Notes under the pieces: model-generated
Databases searched by the model: none
What the model was told of the DNA's origin: nothing
The model's input: only the letters and a program-made list of their open reading frames with translations
In this document: positions 52,150 to 61,633 of the stretch, piece after piece
How the letters are laid out: each line of letters begins with the position of its first letter
Position numbering within the stretch: position 1 is the stretch's first letter
From: Myxococcota bacterium
GTDB taxonomy: Bacteria > Myxococcota > B64-G9
DNA: 64,000 nt
Reading direction: 5' to 3'
Assembly: GCA_022710975.1 (NCBI GenBank)
Contig: JAKLGA010000010.1
Span: forward strand, 186,001 to 250,000
Translations under genes and position numbers: made by a program

Positions 52150-53528
52150 GGAGATTTCTGCGCCCCCAGGAACGGGTGGCCGCGCTCCTCCAGCAGATCG
52201 TTGGTCATGTCCTGGATCTGGTTGCGGACCGCCTCGGCCTGCGCCATGGCCTGGACCGCGTCCTCGGGCGCGCCCGGGGCGAGCTGGCGGGTGGGCTGCG
52301 GGCGGCCGAAGCGGACCAGCCATTTGCTGGGCAGGGGCAGCGCGCCCAGGGGCCCCAGCCAGGGGAAGGTCGGGGTGACGGGCAGGAAGCTCAGGCCCAC
52401 CTGGCGGGCCAGCCAGGCCAGGTTGGCCAGCATGGGGTGGACCTCCTCCGAGCCCACCATGGCGACCGGCACCAGGGTCGCGCCGGTGCGCGCGGCCAGG
52501 CGCACGAACCCGCCCCGCCCGAAGCGCTGCAGGCGGTAGCGGTCGCGGTACAGCTTGGTGGCCCCCTTGGTGCCCTCGGGGAACACGATCACCGGCCGCC
52601 CGGCCTCGAGCAGGCGCTGGGCGTTCTCCTGGCAGGCCCGCACCGCGCCCAGGCGGTTCAGGCTCGGGCCCAGGAAGGGCGCGTGGAAGAACAGGTCCTC
52701 CAGCAGGAAGCGCACCTCGGGCAGCCCGGCCCGGACGAGCGCCTGGCGCAGCATGAGCGCGTCCCAGGGGACCAGGCCGGCGTGGTTGGAGACCAGCAGC
52801 ACCCGCCCGCCCCGGGGCAGGTGCTCGGTCCCGCTGACCTCGACGCGCCAGTAGCGCTCGAACAGGAGATCGAGCGCCGGCGCCAGCTTGGCGGCGAAGA
52901 CCGGGTCGAAGCCGAACGGGTCGACCTCGTCCGAGCGCCAGCGCATGGCGAGATCGCCCCACCAGCGGCCGTAGGTGGCCGGGCGGAGGGCCTCGGACAC
53001 GGCCTCGGCCAGCATGAAGAGCGGGCCGCGCTCCCCGGGCGAGGGCGCGAGCAGCTCCTGCCGGTCCAGCTCCCCCGCCTCCTTCCCGGTACCAGGATCA
53101 GGGCCAGGAACAGGGCCAGGAACAGGGCCAGGAAGAGGATTCTTAAAGGGTGAAGCTGGAGAGGCCTTGGAAGCGGCGGGCGGGGCAGGGGGGGCCTCTT
53201 CTTTGTCCTGCCCAACCCTCGAAGAAGTCTTTCCTTCTTCCTCCTGATGTTCCTGCCCCACCCTCACAGAAGCCTTTTCTTTTTCCTTGCCTTCCTGCCC
53301 GACCCTCGAGGAAACCTTTCCTCTTTCTTCCTGCTGTTCCTGCCTCACCCTAAGAGAATCCTCTCCTGTTTCCTGCCCTTCCTGCCTCTTCCTCACCCCC
53401 GAAGGGGGCCTCCTGGCCTTCTTCTTCGGGGCTGGTCCGGGGGTCGGCTGGGCCGGGCTGGCGGGCTGGTCCTGGGCCGCCGGGCTCGGCCGGGAGAAGG
53501 GGTCGCGTCCTAGGACGGATGAGCTCAT
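52146..53528 (-). CDS. Lysophospholipid acyltransferase-like protein with repetitive N-terminal extension
   Basis: A 460-residue protein. The acyltransferase domain occupies ~230-430: VLLVSNHAGLVPWD (NH ... D motif, as in the HSGGLP variant of the family), FPEGTKG (motif III) and LVPVAMVGSEE. It would acylate a lipid such as lysophosphatidate. The first ~160 residues are unrelated, Pro/Lys/Gln/Glu-rich and repetitive, with four copies of a 14-16-residue unit xRVGQExxEEEGKxS. ATG 53528 is chosen; the extension has no known function. Confidence 0.75.
53196..53360 (-). repeat. Degenerate 42-48-base coding repeats (polypurine coding strand)
   Basis: Four imperfect units (SLRVRQEQQEERGKVS, SRVGQEGKEKEKAS, VRVGQEHQEEEGKTS, SRVGQDKEEAP). 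On the plus strand this is a long pyrimidine-rich run of TTCCT and CTTTC, a strong strand bias not seen elsewhere in the window. Confidence 0.75.
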
Positions 53529-53547
53529 GGGCGTGTCTCCCTCGGCC

Positions 53548-54561
53548 TCAGGCCTCGGCGTCGGCCAGGTTGTCCTCGAGCCCGCGCAGCCGGACGAAGT
53601 TGCGCAGCGCCTCCCGGGTGGTGTAGCGGGGCTGGAAGCCCAGGGCCCGCCGGGCGCGGGAGGCGTCCGCCACGCACGGGTAGCGCAGGTAGTCGAGGAA
53701 GCTCGGGGGCACGGTCACCGCCTGGGCCGCCCACAGCATGCCCAGCAGCCGGTCCGCCAGCCAGGGCGGCAGCGGCAGCGGCAGGCAGCCCGCCACCCGG
53801 GTCAGGCTGGACAGCGGCAGCACCCCCTCGGCCGCGATGTTGTACGCCCCGGGCCGGGGCTCGTCCACCGCCAGCTTGAGGGCCTCCAGCGCGTCCAGCT
53901 CGTGCACCGTCTGGAACAGCGGGTCGTGGCCGAGCACGGCCGGCGCCAGGCTGGAGCGCAGCAGGCGGCTGAGCATCGTGTCGATGTGCGGGCCGAGGGC
54001 CGAGGCCATGCGCAGCACGCAGGTGACCACCCGGGGGTGGCTGCGGGCGAAGTCCTCCACCAGCTTCTCCGACTCCACCAGGTCGTCGATGAACGGGCAG
54101 CGGGCCGTGCCTCGCAGCGGGCTCGCCTCCCCGAGGTAGGCGGGGTTGTCGGGCCGGGCGCCGTAGGTGAGCGTGCTGCCCACCACGAGGAAGTGCGCCA
54201 GCTGCGAGGCCGCGGCCGCGCCCAGCATGTGCATCGTGCCGGCCACGTGCAGCTCGTGGGCGTACGAGGCGTCGTGGCTGGGGTTGGACATGATGGCCAG
54301 GTGGACGGCCGTGTCCACGCCCTGGGCCCGGAACAGCTCGGCCAGCTCCTGGCCGGCGGAGGGGTGGGTGAGGTCCACGTGCCGGAAGGCCGACTTCGGC
54401 CCCAGCCGCTCGGGCTCGCGCACGTCGAGCGCCAGGATCTTCCTGAAGCGCGGATCCGACTCCATCAGGCCGATCAGCCGCTGGCCCAGGAACTCGCTGA
54501 TCCCGGTGACCGCCACCACCCGGCCCGCGCCGCCGGCCCGCTCGGACTTGCTCGTGGACAT
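53548..54561 (-). CDS. NAD-dependent epimerase/dehydratase family protein
   Basis: A 337-residue short-chain-dehydrogenase-fold protein with VVAVTGISEFLGQRLI (a TGxxxFLG variant of the NAD loop), ILALDVREPERLG and HVDLTHPS at the N terminus. The catalytic tyrosine of a YxxxK motif is not obvious (YGARPDN follows GSTLT), so the enzyme may be atypical or a sugar-nucleotide or lipid oxidoreductase. It follows no clear operon partner, being 19 bases upstream of the acyltransferase gene. Confidence 0.8.
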   Translation of the reverse strand: MSTSKSERAGGAGRVVAVTGISEFLGQRLIGLMESDPRFRKILALDVREPERLGPKSAFRHVDLTHPSAGQELAELFRAQGVDTAVHLAIMSNPSHDASYAHELHVAGTMHMLGAAAASQLAHFLVVGSTLTYGARPDNPAYLGEASPLRGTARCPFIDDLVESEKLVEDFARSHPRVVTCVLRMASALGPHIDTMLSRLLRSSLAPAVLGHDPLFQTVHELDALEALKLAVDEPRPGAYNIAAEGVLPLSSLTRVAGCLPLPLPPWLADRLLGMLWAAQAVTVPPSFLDYLRYPCVADASRARRALGFQPRYTTREALRNFVRLRGLEDNLADAEA

Positions 54562-54599
54562 GGAGACACCCTCCCGAGAAGCTCCCTCGGACAGAGCGC

Positions 54600-54629
54600 A
54601 GCCTAGCAGAGGGCCCGGGTCCCGGACAA
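54600..54629 (-). promoter_or_regulatory. Predicted promoter of the epimerase gene
   Basis: Minus-strand TTGTCC (54629-54624), 18-base spacer, TAGGCT (54605-54600), about 38 bases before ATG 54561. Confidence 0.4.
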
Positions 54630-54705
54630 GGCCGACCGCCCGGCGCGCCTGGCTTCCGGCCCCGCCGCATTCGTGCTAGCTTCGCCCGGCCGAAGGGAGG
54701 GAGCC

Positions 54706-56528
<1,823 letters not shown>

Positions 56529-56547
<19 letters not shown>

Positions 56548-57458
56548 CCCCCCGCCCGCGCCTGGTGGTGGTGTGCGGGCCGACCGCCTCGGGCAAGGGC
56601 GCCCTGGCCCGGGCCCTGGCCGCGCGCTTCGCCGGCGAGCTCGTCTCGGCCGACTCCCGCAAGATCTACCGCGGCCTCGACATCGGCACCGCCAAGCCGG
56701 ACGCGGCGGCGCGCGCGGATCTGCCGCACCACCTGCTGGACGTGTGCGCGCCCGGGGAGGCCTTCTCCGCGGCGCGCTTCGTGGAGCTCGCCGACGCCGC
56801 CATCGGGCAGATCGCCGCCCGGGGGCACGTGCCCGTGGTGGTCGGCGGCACGGGCCTGTACGTGAAGGCGCTGCTGCGCGGCATCATCGACACCCCGCCC
56901 CGCGACCCGGCCCTGCGGGCCCGCCTGGAGGCCGAGGAGCGCGCCCAGCCGGGCAGCCTGCACGCGCGCCTGCGGAGCGTGGACCCGGCCTGCGCGGCCC
57001 GGCTCGGGCCGGGCGATCGCCTGCGGCTCGTCCGGGCGCTCGAGGTCCACGCGCTGACCGGACGGAGGCTGTCGGAGCTGCAGGCGGCTCACGCCTTCGG
57101 GCAGCGGCGCTACCCGGCCCTGCTGCTGGCCCCCGACTGGCCCCGCGCCGAGCTCGACGAGCGCATCGGCCGCCGGGTCGCCGCCATGCTGGCGGCGGGC
57201 TGGCTGGACGAGGTGGCCGCCCTGCGGCGCGCGGGCGAGCGGGCCGGGCTGGACGTGGTCGGCTACCGCGAGCTCGATCGGCACCTGGCCGGCGAGCTCA
57301 GCCTGCCCGAGGCCGTGGAGGCCGTGCGCCGGGCCCACCGCCGCTACGCGCGCTACCAGCTCGGGCTGTTCGGCAAGCTCCCGGACCTGCGCTGGCTGCC
57401 CGCGCCCGTGGAGCTGGAGGCCGTGGCCGCGGAGGTGGGCGCGTTCCTGGGGCGCTAG
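56529..57458 (+). CDS. miaA: tRNA dimethylallyltransferase
   Basis: A 309-residue enzyme that adds an isopentenyl group to A37 of tRNAs. Motifs: VVVCGPTASGKGALA (P-loop), SADSRKIYRGLDIGTAKP, HHLLDVCAPGEAFSAARF, VVVGGTGLYVKALLRG and YARYQLGLF. The P-loop is unusual: the residue after the lysine is Gly where the family normally has Ser or Thr. The GTG at 56529, with GAGG 8 bases upstream, overlaps mutL by 19 bases; mutL-miaA order is common. Confidence 0.92.
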
Positions 57459-57464
57459 CAGCGG

Positions 57465-58859
57465 CTAGTAGTAGGTGTAGCCGACGCGCAGGAAGGCCGA
57501 CTGGAAGGTGTCCGAGTAGCTGCCCATGCCGCCGGTCGAGCCGTCCTCCATCATGTACTGGGTGAGGTCGTAGCCCAGGCCGAGGGTCAGGTAGTCGGTC
57601 ACGTTCACGTCGAAGCCGGCGTACACGCCGAAGCCCAGCCCGCTCCCGGCCACCTCCTCGCCGGGCTGGACGGCGAATTGGAAGACCCCCGAGGCGAAGA
57701 TGCGCAGGTACGGCTTCCACAGGAACATGAAGAAGTCGAGCCCGACGTAGGGCGCCATGTAGCTGGCCGAGGTGGCCAGCGCGTCGCCCGCGTCCTCGAT
57801 GGTGTTGGAGGTGGCGCCGTAGCCGAAGCGCAGGATGAGGGCCGGGGCCACGCTCGCCTTGAAGGCGAGCCGGTACATGAGCTCCGCGCGCCACTGGTAC
57901 TGGCTGGCGCTGAAGGTCTGATCGTTGTCCGAGCGGGCGTACTCCAGCCCCAGGCCCATGTCGAACATCCCGCCCAGGCCCAGGCCGCCCAGCCACTCGT
58001 TGTCCACGAAGGCGCCCAGGAAGAGCCGGCCGTCGATGCGGAAACCGGGGTAGAAGGTGGCCTCGTGACGCGGGCTCAGGCCGTGGCGGAAGTGCATGGA
58101 GGCGCCCGCGGTGACCAGCGCCTCGTTGGAGGAGCCGACCTCGCGGGGCTCGCCCTCCTTGGCCGGGGCCTCGGCGCGGGCCCCGGCCTCCGGCTCCGCG
58201 GCGGCGCGCGGCGCGGGCTCGTCGGCCGGCCTGGCGCCGCCGGCGGCGGGCTCCTCGCCGGGCTTGGCGCGGGCCCAGGCGGGCAGGAAGGCGTCGTTGG
58301 CCGGCTTGGGCTTGGGCTCGGCCGCGGGCGCCGGCTCGACCTTGGCCACCGGCTCGGCCGGCTGGAGCGCGACCCTCTTCCCCCCGAGCTTCTCCTGGAT
58401 CTGGTCGGCCAGCTCCGAGGCGTTCTCGGCCGGGAGCTTGGGCTGGCGCAGCTTGTAGGTCTTCTTGAGCACCTGCTTGCCGCGCGGGTCGTACAGCACC
58501 ACGGTCACCAGCATGGCCCCGGCCTTGGCGGGCAGGGCGGAGCCGGTCACCACGCCGTCGAGCGGGATGGCCTTGGCCGCGGCGGCGATGCCCTTCGGGG
58601 TGAGGGCCTTGCCGCCCTTGAAGCGCAGCTTGGCGGCGCGCTTGAGGTAGTCGTCGTAGGACACCAGCTTGAAGCCCCGCTCGCCCAGCGCGGCCGTCAG
58701 CGCCTTGCGGGCGGCCTCGCCGGCCCCGCGCTTGGTCTTGTCCACGAACTTGGCCACGACCACGTCCTGGGCCCGCGCGGGCGGGGCGGTGAACAGCAGG
58801 CCGCAGGCCAGGCCGAGCAGGCCGGCCACGAGGACGGTGGGGCGATGCCTGGGTTGCAT
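57465..58859 (-). CDS. Exported protein with C-terminal outer-membrane beta-barrel-like domain
   Basis: A 464-residue protein with a signal peptide (cleavage near PPARAQ, ~residue 31). Residues ~32-155 form an alpha/beta domain (VVAKFVDKTKRGAGEAARKALTAAL), perhaps TolB-N-like; a Pro/Ala/Glu-rich linker follows; the last ~220 residues alternate aromatic beta strands and end in VGYTYY, as expected for an outer-membrane barrel. No specific family is recognised. It ends 6 bases from miaA, tail to tail. Confidence 0.7.
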   Translation of the reverse strand: MQPRHRPTVLVAGLLGLACGLLFTAPPARAQDVVVAKFVDKTKRGAGEAARKALTAALGERGFKLVSYDDYLKRAAKLRFKGGKALTPKGIAAAAKAIPLDGVVTGSALPAKAGAMLVTVVLYDPRGKQVLKKTYKLRQPKLPAENASELADQIQEKLGGKRVALQPAEPVAKVEPAPAAEPKPKPANDAFLPAWARAKPGEEPAAGGARPADEPAPRAAAEPEAGARAEAPAKEGEPREVGSSNEALVTAGASMHFRHGLSPRHEATFYPGFRIDGRLFLGAFVDNEWLGGLGLGGMFDMGLGLEYARSDNDQTFSASQYQWRAELMYRLAFKASVAPALILRFGYGATSNTIEDAGDALATSASYMAPYVGLDFFMFLWKPYLRIFASGVFQFAVQPGEEVAGSGLGFGVYAGFDVNVTDYLTLGLGYDLTQYMMEDGSTGGMGSYSDTFQSAFLRVGYTYY

Positions 58860-58891
58860 CCGGGCCTCCCTGGTTGGGTGATACCAGGGGC

Positions 58892-58921
58892 ATTATCGAG
58901 GGCCGCGCGGTTGGGTGTCAA
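58892..58921 (-). promoter_or_regulatory. Predicted promoter of the barrel-protein gene
   Basis: Minus-strand TTGACA (58921-58916), 18-base spacer, GATAAT (58897-58892), about 33 bases before ATG 58859. Both boxes are close to consensus. Confidence 0.6.
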
Positions 58922-58938
58922 ACATCCGGGGCGCGGCG

Positions 58939-58967
58939 TTGACAGGTCGAGGCAGGTTGTCACACAT
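58939..58967 (+). promoter_or_regulatory. Predicted promoter of the tyrA-like/cmk/ispH operon
   Basis: TTGACA (58939-58944), 17-base spacer, ACACAT (58962-58967); the -10 box is weak. It is divergent from the barrel-protein promoter, with 17 bases between their -35 boxes. Confidence 0.4.
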
Positions 58968-58991
58968 TGGGCCTGCGATGGAGGTTCGAGC

Positions 58992-59870
58992 ATGACCCAG
59001 ACCACGGGACCTGCATTCCGGCGCATCACCGTCCTGGGGCTCGGCGCCATGGGCGGCTCCGTGGCCGCCCTGGCCAAGGCCCGGGGCCTGGCCGAGGAGG
59101 TGGTGGGCGTCGATCGCAACCCGCTGCACCTCGAGACCGCCCGCCAGCTCGGCCTGGTGGATCGCGCCTCCGACCACGCCGCCCGGGCCGTCATGGGGGC
59201 CGAGCGGGTGGTGCTGGCCGTGCCCCTGGACGAGGTCTTCAAGCTGGTCGAGGAGATCGGGCCCGACGTGAAGCCCGGCGTGGTGCTCACCTGCACCGCC
59301 GGCACGACCGAGAAGCTGCGGGTGCAGCTCGTGCGCACGGTGCGGTCGGCCGAGAACTTCGTGCCGGCCTTCCCCCTGGTGCACACCCGCGCCGCCGGTC
59401 CGTCCGCGGCCAGCCCGGAGGCCGTGCAGGGCCGGCGCTGCCTGGTGTCCGCCGGGCCCGTCTCCAGCGTGGCGCTCGGCGAGGCCATCCGCTTCTGGGC
59501 CGATCTCGGGCTCCGGCCCGTGGACCTGCCGCCCGATCGCTTCGCCGCCTCGGTGGCCGGCCACCACGACTGGCCGCGCCTGGTGGCTGCGGCGGCGGCC
59601 CGGGTGGCACGGCGCGGGGCCTGGCCCTCGGGCCGCTCGGCGCTGGCCGCCTGGATGGAGGCGGTCGGGGACGACCAGACCCTCGGCCGGCGGGAGCAGC
59701 TCTACGCCGGTCCGCTGTGCGGCCTGCTGGGGGAGCTGCTCGAGGAGCTGCAGGCCGATCTGCGCGCCCTGGGCGGCTGCCCCGGCGGCCCGGGTGCGCC
59801 GGCCGAGGCGGCGGGCAAGGGCGCGGAGGCGGTCCGCACCCGGACCGGGCCAGGCGAGGGCCAGGCATGA
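58992..59870 (+). CDS. TyrA/prephenate dehydrogenase-like protein, diverged
   Basis: A 292-residue protein with an intact Rossmann loop (ITVLGLGAMGGSVAALAKARGLAEEVVGVDRN). The layout follows prephenate dehydrogenase, but hallmark motifs are altered: DVGSVK reads TAGTTEK (~102-108), the GHPMAG histidine motif reads AFPLVHTRAAG (~126-136), and the HD...HLPH region reads AGHHDWPRL. Activity in tyrosine synthesis is therefore doubtful. GGAGG precedes ATG 58992. It is directly upstream of cmk, where tyrA and aroA are often found; aroA is absent. Confidence 0.75.
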   Translation: MTQTTGPAFRRITVLGLGAMGGSVAALAKARGLAEEVVGVDRNPLHLETARQLGLVDRASDHAARAVMGAERVVLAVPLDEVFKLVEEIGPDVKPGVVLTCTAGTTEKLRVQLVRTVRSAENFVPAFPLVHTRAAGPSAASPEAVQGRRCLVSAGPVSSVALGEAIRFWADLGLRPVDLPPDRFAASVAGHHDWPRLVAAAAARVARRGAWPSGRSALAAWMEAVGDDQTLGRREQLYAGPLCGLLGELLEELQADLRALGGCPGGPGAPAEAAGKGAEAVRTRTGPGEGQA

Positions 59871-60559
59871 GCGCCCGGGCGCGCCCGGTGGTGGCCATCG
59901 ACGGCCCGGCCGGCACGGGCAAGTCCACGGTCGCCCGCCGCGTGGCCGCGGGGCTGGGCTTCACCCTGGTGGACACGGGCGCCATCTACCGCTGCGCCGC
60001 GCTGGCGGCCGTCCGGGCCGGCCTGGCGCTGGACGACACGCCGCGGGCCCGCCAGGCCCTGGGCGAGCTGGCGGCGGCGCTGCGCATCTCGTTCCGCCCC
60101 GGACCGGAGGGGCAGCGGGTGTTCCTCGGGCCCGACGAGGTGACCCTCGAGCTCCGCAGCCCGGCCATGTCCCAGGCCGCCTCGCGGGTCAGCGCGCTGC
60201 CGGAGGTCCGGGCCGCGCTGCTCGCGCTGCAGCGCGGGCTGGGCCAGGACGGCGGGGTGGTGCTGGAGGGGCGCGACATCGGCACGGTGGTCTTCCCGGA
60301 CGCCGAGGTGAAGGTCTTCCTGACCGCCTCGGCCGAGGTGCGCGCCCGGCGGCGCCACGCGGAGCTCCTGGCGCGCGGGCTGCAGGTCAGCCTCGAGGAC
60401 ACCCTGCGCGAGCAGGCCGAGCGCGATCGGCGGGACGAGGGGCGCGCCGTGGCGCCGCTCAAGGCCGCGGCGGACGCGGTGGTGATCGACACCGGCCCGC
60501 TGAGCCTGGACGAGGTCGTGGCGCGGGTGCTGGCGCTGGCACGCGAGGTCCGCCGGTGA
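59867..60559 (+). CDS. cmk: Cytidylate kinase
   Basis: A 230-residue CMP kinase: VVAIDGPAGTGKSTVARRVA (P-loop), LVDTGAIYRCAALAA, SRVSALPEVRAALLALQR and LEGRDIGTVVFPDAEVKVFLTAS, then RDRRDEGRAVAPLKAAADAVVIDT. The residues match the family; it phosphorylates CMP and dCMP for nucleotide supply. The ATG overlaps the tyrA-like stop (ATGA) and its stop overlaps ispH. Confidence 0.97.
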   Translation: MSARARPVVAIDGPAGTGKSTVARRVAAGLGFTLVDTGAIYRCAALAAVRAGLALDDTPRARQALGELAAALRISFRPGPEGQRVFLGPDEVTLELRSPAMSQAASRVSALPEVRAALLALQRGLGQDGGVVLEGRDIGTVVFPDAEVKVFLTASAEVRARRRHAELLARGLQVSLEDTLREQAERDRRDEGRAVAPLKAAADAVVIDTGPLSLDEVVARVLALAREVRR

Positions 60560-61443
60560 AGGTGCGGCGCCTCGCGCGGTCGGGCTTCTGCTACGGGGTG
60601 CGGCGCGCCACCGGGCTCGCGATCCGGCTGCGCCAGCGGCACGCGCGGGTGTGGACCCTGGGGCCGCTGATGCACAACCCGCAAGAGGTGGCCCGCCTGG
60701 CCTCCCAGGGCATCCTGCCCTGCGGGCGGGTGGAGGAGTGCGGCCCGGGCCCGCTCCTGGTCCGCACCCACGGCGTCGCGCGCGAGGAGGAGGAGGCCGC
60801 CAGGCGCCTGGGGCTCGAGCTCGTGGACGGCACCTGCCCGCACGTGCTGGGCGCGCGCAGGGATCTCGCGCTGTTCGGGCGCGAGGGCCGCACGGTCATC
60901 CTGGCGGGGGACGCGGCCCACCCCGAGGTGAGCGCCCAGGTCAGCCACGCCGAGGGGCCTGTCCACGTGGTGGGCTCGCGGGCCGGGCTGCCCGCGCTGC
61001 CACCCGCCACCCGGGTGGGGGTGGTGGCCCAGACCACGCTGGCCCCGGCCGAGTTCGAGGCGCTGGTGGCGGAGATCCGCGCCCGGCACGCGGACACGCG
61101 CGTGTCCGCGGCCCTGTGCGACGATGCCCGGGTCAGGCAGGCCGAGGCCGCGCGGCTGGCCGCCGAGGTGGACGCCGTGGTGGTGGTGGGAGGCCGCAAC
61201 AGCGCCAACACCTCGCGCCTGGCCGAGATCTGCCGCCGCGTGCAGCCGCGCTGCTTCCACGTCGAGGTCGCCGAGGAGCTGCGGGCGGCCGACTTCGCGG
61301 GGGTGGCCGTGGTCGGGCTGGCCGCCGGCGCCTCGACCCCCGACTGGCTCATCGAGCAGGTGGCGGGCTGGCTCGCGCGCCTCCCGGGCCAAGCCTCCGA
61401 CAGCAAAGAAAAATCGTTTGACACCGGGGGGCAAAGCCAGTAG
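60556..61443 (+). CDS. ispH: 4-hydroxy-3-methylbut-2-enyl diphosphate reductase
   Basis: A 295-residue iron-sulfur enzyme for the last step of the MEP isoprenoid pathway. Cluster ligands are seen in ARSGFCYGVRRA (Cys12), DGTCPHV and ALCDDARVRQ; other motifs are HNPQEV, RTHGVA, AHPEV, GGRNSANTSRLAEIC and GASTPDWLI. The GTG start overlaps the cmk stop (GTGA). The last codons lie over the rpsA promoter -35 box. Confidence 0.95.
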   Translation: MKVRRLARSGFCYGVRRATGLAIRLRQRHARVWTLGPLMHNPQEVARLASQGILPCGRVEECGPGPLLVRTHGVAREEEEAARRLGLELVDGTCPHVLGARRDLALFGREGRTVILAGDAAHPEVSAQVSHAEGPVHVVGSRAGLPALPPATRVGVVAQTTLAPAEFEALVAEIRARHADTRVSAALCDDARVRQAEAARLAAEVDAVVVVGGRNSANTSRLAEICRRVQPRCFHVEVAEELRAADFAGVAVVGLAAGASTPDWLIEQVAGWLARLPGQASDSKEKSFDTGGQSQ

Positions 61444-61446
61444 CTT
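61418..61446 (+). promoter_or_regulatory. Predicted promoter of rpsA
   Basis: TTGACA (61418-61423), 17-base spacer, TAGCTT (61441-61446). It overlaps the end of ispH and would give a leader of about 180 bases. Confidence 0.6.
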
Positions 61447-61570
61447 GTGTCCCGCTTTGCAATGGGGCAGAGCGAGCGCAGGGCCGCGATCACCTCCATC
61501 GGGTCCGCGCGTGGCCGCAGCAGGAGAGGTTTTCTCGCCAGCATCCCGCAGGAACAGGGTACAGGCGAAC

Positions 61571-61611
61571 CCGATCCCGACGCCGCCAGAGCGCGAAGCG
61601 TCGGCGATCGG
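61571..61611 (+). other. Stem-loop in the rpsA leader
   Basis: CCGATC-C-CGACGC (61571-61583) pairs with GCGTCG-GC-GATCGG (61598-61611), a 12-base-pair stem with a small internal bulge. It ends a few bases before the GGGAG ribosome-binding site and could serve the autoregulation known for S1. Confidence 0.45.
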
Positions 61612-61633
61612 CCCAGGGAGTCAGGGTATCGTG

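Noticed and set aside
53196-53400. Possible frameshift or assembly artefact in the acyltransferase N terminus
   Set aside because: The frame stays open throughout and the repeats keep period and sense, so it is reported as a genuine extension.
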